Shown here piece after piece: positions 1 through 4,744 of a stretch of 6,456 nucleotides of DNA; positions within the stretch are counted from its first letter, which is position 1, and every line of letters starts with the position of its first letter. The stretch covers positions 1 to 6,456 of the forward strand of contig JAQSXM010000204.1 of NCBI GenBank assembly GCA_029256645.1, read 5' to 3'. The notes under the pieces were generated by a model, which did not search any database, had not been told where the DNA came from, and was given only the letters and a program-made list of their open reading frames with translations. Source of the stretch: Sporomusa sp. (GTDB lineage Bacteria; Bacillota_C; Negativicutes; Sporomusales; Sporomusaceae). The translations under genes were made by a program, and so were the position numbers.

Positions 1-277
1 TCGCCATCCCCAATACAAAGCGCACAACCGGCTGGGAACCGCCGCGTGACCTAAACTCACCACTAGCACGGGACAAACCGAAAGCACCAAGCACAAAGCC
101 CAGAATCTCAGGCCGTGCATACTGCAGGGTAGGCGTGCTGTGAATTCCCAGCGCACCGGCAATATCCCGCAATTGACAAGCAGCACAGAAGCCATAATTG
201 CCCGGATTACCGAACTTCACCAAAAGTACCGCCCCGAGACCAAATACTACCCCGGTAATAATAATCAGCCAGTTCAC
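1..277 (-). CDS. yedE: YedE/FdhT-like selenium-metabolism membrane protein (N-terminal part)
   Basis: This is the first 92 codons of a minus-strand gene whose C-terminus lies beyond base 1. The protein begins MNWLIIITGVVFGLGAVLLV, a hydrophobic first membrane segment (residues about 3-20). It continues with FGNPGNYGFCAACQLRDIAG, an LGIHST stretch and a second glycine-rich hydrophobic segment (ILGFVLGAF). The 'G-N-x-G-F-C-x-x-C-x-x-R-D-I-A-G-A-L-G' pattern is what I recall from the selenium-metabolism branch of YedE/YeeE membrane proteins (YedE/FdhT), thought to move a selenium or sulfur species across the inner membrane. The transported substrate is inferred from gene context in the family, not demonstrated. 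The start is GTG at 277-275, preceded by GAGGTGAT (288-281). The nearby ATG at 290-288 runs straight into a stop, so GTG is the only sensible start. A LysR gene lies divergently, as expected for a regulator and its target. Confidence 0.8.
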   Translation of the reverse strand, partial: MNWLIIITGVVFGLGAVLLVKFGNPGNYGFCAACQLRDIAGALGIHSTPTLQYARPEILGFVLGAFGLSRASGEFRSRGGSQPVVRFVLGMA

Positions 278-280
278 CTA

Positions 281-288
281 ATCACCTC
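281..288 (-). promoter_or_regulatory. Shine-Dalgarno site of yedE
   Basis: GAGGTGAT on the minus strand lies 3 bases upstream of the GTG start at 277; the GAGGTG core lies 5 bases upstream. It decides the GTG start. The first two bases of the site (288 and 287) fall inside the arm of the adjacent 15-bp inverted repeat, so a hairpin in the leader could partly mask it. Confidence 0.7.
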
Positions 289-329
289 ATATATAATATT
301 TTGAATACATAAATAAATATTATATATGA
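287..329. repeat. Perfect 15-bp AT-rich inverted repeat between the divergent genes
   Basis: The left arm (287-301, TCATATATAATATTT) and right arm (315-329, AAATATTATATATGA) are exact reverse complements separated by 13 bases. Each arm contains a TATAAT: plus strand at 292-297 and minus strand at 324-319. These point towards each other and could be the -10 elements of face-to-face promoters for the LysR and yedE genes, though no good -35 partner is visible for either. The repeat may be an operator or a leader hairpin next to the yedE ribosome binding site. The structure is seen directly; its role is inferred. Confidence 0.6.
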
Positions 330-393
330 ACAATAATATTCCTGCTCTACCAGGCTTTAACAGGAAATTTTATCTTACTCTGTCGAATTAGTT

Positions 394-408
394 GACTATA
401 GTTTAGTC
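394..408. promoter_or_regulatory. Candidate LysR-type operator (GACTA-N5-TAGTC)
   Basis: A perfect 5-bp inverted repeat, GACTA (394-398) and TAGTC (404-408), with a 5-base centre, lies 25 bases before the LysR start codon. The 15-bp size and dyad symmetry fit the general LysR-type recognition pattern (T-N11-A boxes with dyad symmetry). Its position would suit negative autoregulation. A short dyad in AT-rich DNA can arise by chance, so the assignment is tentative. Confidence 0.35.
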
Positions 409-433
409 CGCACAAATTAATTGAGGTGAGCGC

Positions 434-1321
434 ATGTCTTACATACAATCTTTAACTGTATTCTCATATGTTGCCGAAGAGGGAAGCTTTTCGGCTGCTG
501 CAAAAAAATTGGAGCTTACACAGCCAACCGTTTCGTTCCACATTGATAACCTGGAAAAGAATTTTGGATGTCCCTTATTTATCCGGACATCCAAAGGGGT
601 CTCCTTAACAATATACGGCGAGAGACTATATGAGACTACCCGGATAATAAACGACCTGGTTGCTGGCACCCACAAAGAAATTCAAGCAATGGCGCAAGGT
701 TCAGCCGGCCGGATACTTCTTGGCGCCAGCACAATTCCTGCAGATTATATCTTACCGCCGCTCCTATCGTATTTCCTTAAAGACCACCCCGGCTTGAGCA
801 TATCCTTGATAACAGGGGACAGTCATACTATCTTAGAGAAATTTAGCCAGGGTGAGTTTCCGATTGCCGTAATCGGCACTAAGCCAGATGCTAGTCTTAT
901 TAGTCAGCCGCTATGGACTGATAATCTGATCCTTGCAGCCCACCCGAATTACAAAACAACAGCCCAAAATCCCCCGTCTAAAGACTGGTTACTTACGTTG
1001 CCGTTCATTTTACGTAAAAAGTCGTCTGGCACAATCAGCTCCGCCCTCAATGCTCTAAGTCGCCTCAATATCAACCCGGACGACCTCAATATTGTTATGG
1101 AAGCTGGCAGCAATCAGGCTGTAAAAGCAGCTATCCTGAATGAAATAGGGGTTGGCTTTATTTCGGCCTGGGCTGTTGAACCAGAGCTTACCTCCGGGCA
1201 GTTAGTTGCACTGCCGCTGCCCGGACCGGTAATAGAGCGTCAATTTTACGCAATTTGCCGCCAACCGCTACTGCCGGCATGCCTGGGATTATTCTGGGAA
1301 TACCTGATTGCACAGAGATAA
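434..1321 (+). CDS. LysR-family transcriptional regulator, probably selenium-metabolism associated
   Basis: This is a 295-residue protein of the usual LysR length. An N-terminal winged helix-turn-helix covers residues about 1-60; the recognition region reads GSFSAAAKKLELTQPTVSFH (17-36), followed by IDNLEKNFGCPLFIRTSKGV. A linker helix (about 62-88) leads to a periplasmic-binding-protein-like effector domain from about residue 90 to 292. The ATG at 434 is preceded by GAGGTGAG (423-430). The gene is divergent from a YedE/FdhT-like selenium membrane gene. A LysR subgroup is known from comparative genomics to neighbour selenium-metabolism genes, so I infer that this one controls yedE in response to a selenium or sulfur metabolite. 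LysR membership is certain; the selenium role rests on context. No convincing sigma-A promoter stands out before it. The palindrome just after its stop codon may also help end its transcript. Confidence 0.9.
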   Translation: MSYIQSLTVFSYVAEEGSFSAAAKKLELTQPTVSFHIDNLEKNFGCPLFIRTSKGVSLTIYGERLYETTRIINDLVAGTHKEIQAMAQGSAGRILLGASTIPADYILPPLLSYFLKDHPGLSISLITGDSHTILEKFSQGEFPIAVIGTKPDASLISQPLWTDNLILAAHPNYKTTAQNPPSKDWLLTLPFILRKKSSGTISSALNALSRLNINPDDLNIVMEAGSNQAVKAAILNEIGVGFISAWAVEPELTSGQLVALPLPGPVIERQFYAICRQPLLPACLGLFWEYLIAQR

Positions 1322-1349
1322 AAACAACAGTTTTTTTATTATACACCCA

Positions 1350-1361
1350 GAACAAATGTTT
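1350..1361 (+). promoter_or_regulatory. Candidate LexA (SOS) box 1
   Basis: GAACAAATGTTT, in the wider context AGAACAAATGTTTG (1349-1362), matches the Bacillus-type SOS box CGAACRNRYGTTYC at 12 of 14 positions, including the GAAC...GTT half-sites and the R-N-R-Y centre (AAAT). It overlaps the -35 element at 1360-1365 by two bases, so bound LexA would block RNA polymerase. The motif match is seen in the sequence and the consensus is established for Gram-positive LexA. That the host's LexA reads this site is an inference. Confidence 0.6.
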
Positions 1362-1388
1362 GCAAAACATTTGTTCTGGGTGTATAAT
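1360..1388 (+). promoter_or_regulatory. Sigma-A promoter of the radical SAM operon
   Basis: TTGCAA (1360-1365), a 17-base spacer and a perfect TATAAT (1383-1388) form a strong housekeeping promoter. Transcription would begin near 1395, leaving a leader of about 65 bases to the GTG at 1460. TTGCAA is self-complementary and sits at the palindrome centre, so the minus strand carries a mirror promoter (TTGCAA, 16 bases, TATAAT at 1343-1338) firing into the 3' end of the LysR gene. SOS-like boxes overlap the whole region. Confidence 0.65.
1365..1376 (-). promoter_or_regulatory. Candidate LexA (SOS) box 2, inverted copy
   Basis: This is the exact inverted copy of box 1 (minus strand GAACAAATGTTT). 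Its centre is 15 bp from that of box 1. It fills most of the spacer between the -35 (1360-1365) and -10 (1383-1388) elements. At 15 bp (about 1.4 helical turns) two dimers would sit on different faces of the helix, so binding may be single or alternative rather than cooperative. Confidence 0.55.
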
Positions 1389-1459
1389 TATTTTAGAACG
1401 CCCTGATGGTTAACGCTTGGCCTTTCAAGACATTAAGATTAAGCAAGAGAGTGATTCAT

Positions 1460-2785
1460 GTGGATGTTTTCGATAAGTTAAAAATTCTAACCGATGCGGC
1501 AAAATATGATGTAGCTTGCACATCTAGTGGTGTGAATAAAAAGGCATCGGCCGGAGGAATTGGTAGTGCGTCCGCTTGTGGAATCTGTCACAGCTTTTCG
1601 GCAGATGGGCGGTGCATTTCTCTGTTAAAAGTATTGCTGACCAATGTTTGCGCTTATGATTGTAAATACTGCGTTAATCGCTTGTCTAACGACACGCCGC
1701 GGGCTTCCTTTACGCCACGGGAATTAGCTGAGCTGACCATCAATTTTTATCGCCGAAATTATATTGAAGGCCTTTTTTTGAGCTCTGGTGTGCTGAAAAA
1801 TCCAGACTATACTTGCGAACAAATGATTGAGGTCCTGCGAATTCTGCGACAAGAGTATCGGTTTTCGGGATACATCCATGCCAAGGCCATCCCCGGAGCC
1901 GACAGTACACTGCTTGCCAACCTTGGTATGCTGGCTGACCGAATGAGTGTGAATATTGAGCTGCCATCTCAAAATAGTTTGCAGCTGCTGGCACCGGATA
2001 AGTCCAAACATTCCATTTTTACACCCATGGGCTATATTCAAAATCGCATACAAGAAAATTCGCGAGATTTAGCAAAGTATCGGCATGCAGCCAAGTTTGT
2101 TCCTGCCGGACAGAGTACTCAGATGATCATAGGCGCTACGCCAGACACAGATTATCAAATTTTAAATTTAACCGAAGGCCTTTATCGGAAATATAAACTG
2201 AAGCGCGTCTTTTTTTCTGCCTATATGCCAGTAGCTGAAAATAGTCTTCTACCTACATTAGATACAAAACCACCGCTATGGCGTGAGCACCGGCTTTACC
2301 AGGCGGACTGGCTATTACGGTTTTACGGCTTTGCCGCTAACGAGCTTCTTGATCAGCAACATCAAAGTTTTAATCCCTATTTAGATCCTAAATGCAACTG
2401 GGCACTCAATCATATGGATTTTTTTCCTGTGGATGTAAACCGTGCTCCCTATCGTGACTTGCTGCGAATACCAGGCATCGGCATAACCAGCGCCAAGCGC
2501 ATTGTAACTGCCCGACGTACAACGTCGCTCTATTCTGATGACCTGAAAAATCTGGGGGTTGTCCTCAAGCGAGCGCAGTATTTTATAACCTGCGGTGGAA
2601 AAACAGTGGACGGCATAAAGATCACACAAAATATGATGCTCCGCTCTTTACTATCCGAGAAAACGCTGGAACTATATCATGCAAATTTCTCCTCGCAGAC
2701 AGAACAGCTTTCACTTTTTGCCCAGCCGCCGCTGCTCACCTTTCCACAGGAGGATATACGAAAATGCATAACCAGTCAGATCTGA
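1460..2785 (+). CDS. Putative DNA modification/repair radical SAM protein
   Basis: This 441-residue protein matches the radical SAM family that is always paired with a DUF4130/UDG-linked partner (TIGR03916 type); its reaction is unknown. The radical SAM cluster motif CAYDCKYC is at residues 64-71, binding [4Fe-4S] and SAM. Further cysteines precede it (C20, C40, C43, C52). The N-terminus DVFDKLKILTDAAKYD is, as I recall, the typical family start. Near the C-terminus a helix-hairpin-helix, LLRIPGIGITSAKRIVTARR (334-353), suggests DNA binding. QLSLF at 416-420 is a consensus beta-clamp-binding motif. I chose GTG at 1460, preceded by the partial SD GAGAGTGA, over the in-frame ATG at 1406. That ATG has no SD, lies about 11 bases after the predicted transcription start, and would add 18 residues unlike the family. 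GTG at 1451 is another option. The gene overlaps its partner by 22 bases, and transcription is probably SOS controlled. Confidence 0.88.
   Translation: MDVFDKLKILTDAAKYDVACTSSGVNKKASAGGIGSASACGICHSFSADGRCISLLKVLLTNVCAYDCKYCVNRLSNDTPRASFTPRELAELTINFYRRNYIEGLFLSSGVLKNPDYTCEQMIEVLRILRQEYRFSGYIHAKAIPGADSTLLANLGMLADRMSVNIELPSQNSLQLLAPDKSKHSIFTPMGYIQNRIQENSRDLAKYRHAAKFVPAGQSTQMIIGATPDTDYQILNLTEGLYRKYKLKRVFFSAYMPVAENSLLPTLDTKPPLWREHRLYQADWLLRFYGFAANELLDQQHQSFNPYLDPKCNWALNHMDFFPVDVNRAPYRDLLRIPGIGITSAKRIVTARRTTSLYSDDLKNLGVVLKRAQYFITCGGKTVDGIKITQNMMLRSLLSEKTLELYHANFSSQTEQLSLFAQPPLLTFPQEDIRKCITSQI
2705..2719 (+). other. Sliding-clamp-binding motif QLSLF within the radical SAM protein
   Basis: These codons encode Gln-Leu-Ser-Leu-Phe, an exact match to the bacterial beta-clamp-binding pentapeptide QL(S/D)LF found in polymerases, MutS, MutL and other repair proteins. 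It lies in a polar, probably unstructured tail (SSQTEQLSLFAQPP), after the folded domains and about 21 residues from the C-terminus. That is a typical place for such motifs. The motif is seen directly; binding is inferred. Confidence 0.6.
2748..2753 (+). promoter_or_regulatory. Shine-Dalgarno site of the DUF4130 gene inside the radical SAM gene
   Basis: A perfect AGGAGG lies 10 bases before the ATG at 2764 and 30 bases before the end of the radical SAM stop codon. It supports the overlapping start and independent, probably stoichiometric, translation of the second protein. Confidence 0.7.
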
Positions 2786-3588
2786 TTTACAGCTATGATG
2801 GAAGTTTTGATGGATTATTGTGCTGCGTATTTGAAAGTTATGAAAAAAAAGAAATTCCACTAGATATTCTACTGGCAGATGCATCCCAGCCCCTGCTCTT
2901 TTCCGCAAAAAAAATTCATACTGATTTGTCAAAAGCAAGTCGAGTGTTAGCTTCTATCCCTAAAAAAATGGGTACTTCAGCACTAAATTTAGTACGACAC
3001 GCCTTTTTAACTTGTCTTGTTCAAAAAGAGTTGTACATCCTGCTATTTCTGCGACTAGGGTATAGCTATGGCCCGACTGTAATGAACATGCTAACCGACG
3101 ACGTAGTGAATACACTCTTTAAAGCAGTTAATCACTTAAATAGGGAAAGTCATTTGCTAAAGGGCTTCCTGCGGTTTTCTATTTTTAATAACGTTCTCGT
3201 GGGCGAAATCGAACCCAAAAATTACGTACTGCCGCTACTGGTGCAGCATTTTTGCGAGCGTTATCCAGAAGAGCGCTTTTTAATCCATGATAAAGCACAT
3301 GGCATGGGACTAGTGTATCAGCCATACCAGTCTGCGGTCATTCCTATTGGAGCTCTTGAATTGCCGGAAGTAGATGAGGAAGAGCAAACCTTTCGCGAAC
3401 TATGGCAATTATTTTATGATACTATTGCGATACAGGGACGGCATAACCCACAATGCCGCATGAGCCACATGCCTAAGCGTTACTGGGCATACATGACAGA
3501 GTTTGACCGCACACAAAAAAATATCACGCCAAAGCTGCCTGGCTCTAGCGTGAAGTTATTGAGCATGGGATTGGCTAAGAATAACTAA
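2764..3588 (+). CDS. DUF4130-type partner of the radical SAM protein (probable DNA metabolism protein)
   Basis: This 274-residue protein resembles the family always found next to the DNA-repair-like radical SAM protein (TIGR03915/DUF4130 type). Family hallmarks are the N-terminal IYSYDGSFDGLLCCVFESYE (8-27), RFLIHDKAHGMGLVY (171-185), and a C-terminal block around LWQLFYDTIAIQGRHNPQCR (213-232) followed by MSHMPKRYWAYMTEF (233-247). His, Arg and Tyr are abundant in that block, but I cannot name catalytic residues. Its function is unknown; the family is called DNA metabolism because many relatives are fused to a uracil-DNA-glycosylase-like domain. No such domain is visible here: the protein ends about 27 residues after the DUF4130 block. 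The ATG at 2764 lies inside the upstream gene with AGGAGG at 2748-2753 (10-base spacing), so translation is probably coupled and the two proteins may act as a complex. The pair has no other visible promoter. Confidence 0.85.
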   Translation: MHNQSDLIYSYDGSFDGLLCCVFESYEKKEIPLDILLADASQPLLFSAKKIHTDLSKASRVLASIPKKMGTSALNLVRHAFLTCLVQKELYILLFLRLGYSYGPTVMNMLTDDVVNTLFKAVNHLNRESHLLKGFLRFSIFNNVLVGEIEPKNYVLPLLVQHFCERYPEERFLIHDKAHGMGLVYQPYQSAVIPIGALELPEVDEEEQTFRELWQLFYDTIAIQGRHNPQCRMSHMPKRYWAYMTEFDRTQKNITPKLPGSSVKLLSMGLAKNN

Positions 3589-3676
3589 GAAAGATTTATC
3601 ATTTCCTGGTAGCCAAAAGAGGAAAACTATGGATATTAATCGAAGCTATATGTAACTTTATAGAAGGAGCGACATT
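3589..3676 (+). other. Short intergenic region with an 8-codon mini-ORF and weak hairpin
   Basis: The gap holds no convincing promoter or intrinsic terminator, so the downstream gene may be partly read through from the repair-like operon. A 6-bp inverted repeat (TTTCCT 3602-3607, AGGAAA 3620-3625) has no T-run after it. An 8-codon reading frame (ATG 3629, stop 3653-3655; MDINRSYM) follows an AAGAGGA site; it may be fortuitous. The real SD of the next gene is AAGGAG at 3664-3669. Confidence 0.4.
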
Positions 3677-4729
3677 ATGCAGGCATCCATATTAGTCTAC
3701 CGCTTATTTGATACTGCCGACTCTATCGACCTGGTTAAGGCTGAATCCCTGTTGGCTACCGGCGGTCATGTATCAAGGCTGCGCCTGACTCGTGTTTCAC
3801 CCAAAGCCATCGTTTTTAAAGATCCGCCAGTCACCGTCATGCTGGCTCAGCAGCAAATCCCTGTCGGTGATCGTACTTTTCCGGCTGATGTCCGCGCCAG
3901 GATCTATGACTTCGGCGTAATTAGCATTATTATGCAGGTGAATCTTCCTGATGATTTTGTGTATCAGGATCTAATTAACCTGGCCCCAGCCATCGATCAA
4001 ATGCCTGATATATTTTTTCTCCGCACACTTGAGGCTGTCCTGACTGGCATCAGACCGGCGCTCAAAAGCGAACACGCATCAATCGTTGAAGAAGATCTGG
4101 TCGTCTACTATTTCAAGGAATGGCATCAGGACTGGGACCCAGTACCTGTTCTTCTTGCTGACAAAGAGCCTGTCAGTCCCGAAACACGGCAGGAAACATT
4201 GGCGAACCGTTTATCTTATGCAAATGATTTTACCCTGCTCGGCTGGAATACGGTAATTGTTTATGACCCGTCCGGCAGCCCGGATATTCCCGACCTGCTG
4301 GAGTTTGCCAATGCGCAGTTTCTGGAGCTGCGCTATTATGATCTGATGCTCAACCAGGAGATTGACAAAATGTATGATGCGATTACCGAAGCCGAACGCA
4401 CCGTTGTCTACCGGCGGCTGGGCAGGTATCGCCGGATCAGGCGGCAGCTCTTAGAGCTGATGGCCGATATTACCTCTGTCACCAGCGAAATTGAAAATTC
4501 GCTAAGAATCACAGAAGATGTTTTCTACGCCAGGGTATATACAACCTACCTGCGTATCCTGCGCATCCACGACTGGACGGCCAGTATTGATCAGCGGGTA
4601 GAGGTTATTCAACGCAGCTATAACCTGCTGACTGATGAAGTAGTAACCAACAGAGCCGAAATCATGGAGGTTGCAATCATCCTCCTCATAGCTTTTGAAA
4701 TAATATTATCTCTTGTAAAATTTCATTGA
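3677..4729 (+). CDS. RMD1/DUF155-family protein, C-terminal membrane anchor
   Basis: This 350-residue protein resembles the RMD1 (DUF155, YagE-like) family, shared between bacteria and fungal or mitochondrial proteins and of poorly defined function. The core shows RIYDFGVISIIMQVNLP (75-91), where family members carry a conserved aromatic/Gly 'YDFG' strand, then LSYANDFTLLGWNTVIVYD (179-197). A long charged helical region (about 205-325), rich in Arg and Glu, has coiled-coil character. A single hydrophobic segment, IMEVAIILLIAFEIILSLV (329-347), ends the protein, leaving only KFH beyond it; such a C-terminal anchor preceded by R/E is typical of the family. The protein is therefore expected to be tail-anchored with the bulk in the cytoplasm. 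The ATG follows AAGGAG (3664-3669) with good spacing. It is convergent with the deacetylase gene, with a 15-base gap. The family call comes from the overall pattern and is less certain than for the other genes. Confidence 0.7.
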   Translation: MQASILVYRLFDTADSIDLVKAESLLATGGHVSRLRLTRVSPKAIVFKDPPVTVMLAQQQIPVGDRTFPADVRARIYDFGVISIIMQVNLPDDFVYQDLINLAPAIDQMPDIFFLRTLEAVLTGIRPALKSEHASIVEEDLVVYYFKEWHQDWDPVPVLLADKEPVSPETRQETLANRLSYANDFTLLGWNTVIVYDPSGSPDIPDLLEFANAQFLELRYYDLMLNQEIDKMYDAITEAERTVVYRRLGRYRRIRRQLLELMADITSVTSEIENSLRITEDVFYARVYTTYLRILRIHDWTASIDQRVEVIQRSYNLLTDEVVTNRAEIMEVAIILLIAFEIILSLVKFH

Positions 4730-4730
4730 T

Positions 4731-4744
4731 AGGTTAACAAACCT
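4731..4744. terminator. Weak bidirectional hairpin between convergent genes
   Basis: AGGTT (4731-4735) and AACCT (4740-4744) form a 5-bp stem with a 4-base loop in the 15-base gap between the two convergent genes. TTTAT follows on the plus strand. The stem is short and the T-run brief, so termination here would be inefficient; this is a tentative call. Confidence 0.25.

Larger units (their letters stand above)
1338..1388. repeat. Perfect 24-bp-arm palindrome with 3-base centre, upstream of the DNA-repair-like operon
   Basis: The arms at 1338-1361 and 1365-1388 are exact reverse complements around GCA (1362-1364). The palindrome begins 16 bases after the LysR stop codon. It contains a full promoter and two SOS-like boxes (listed separately). 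As RNA it would form a very stable hairpin, followed only by TTATTTTAG, so it could be a weak terminator for the LysR gene. The seven-T run lies before the hairpin (1331-1337), not after it, so it is not a canonical intrinsic terminator. I regard an operator role as primary and a terminator role as possible. Confidence 0.85.

Noticed and set aside
392..420. TTGACT-N17-AATTAA as the LysR promoter
   Set aside because: The -10 is poor, and a start near 427 would fall within the Shine-Dalgarno site.
439..675. 78-residue minus-strand open frame inside the LysR gene
   Set aside because: It is antisense to the helix-turn-helix coding region, has no family features, and the plus frame is clearly the real gene.
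1188..1370. 60-residue minus-strand frame running from the palindrome into the LysR 3' end
   Set aside because: Although the mirror promoter points this way, the predicted start lies inside the frame's beginning, and the protein has no recognisable features.
1331..1391. Canonical intrinsic terminator for the LysR gene
   Set aside because: The seven-T run lies before the stem rather than after it, and only TTATTTT follows; the embedded promoter and SOS-like boxes explain the palindrome better. A weak terminator role is not excluded.
1724..2053. Two overlapping minus-strand open frames (109 and 84 residues) inside the radical SAM gene
   Set aside because: They are antisense shadows of a strongly recognisable gene, with no family features of their own.
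2381..2938. Minus-strand open frames (82 and 75 residues) across the radical SAM and DUF4130 genes
   Set aside because: They are shadows of well-supported plus-strand genes, and the second spans the operon junction.
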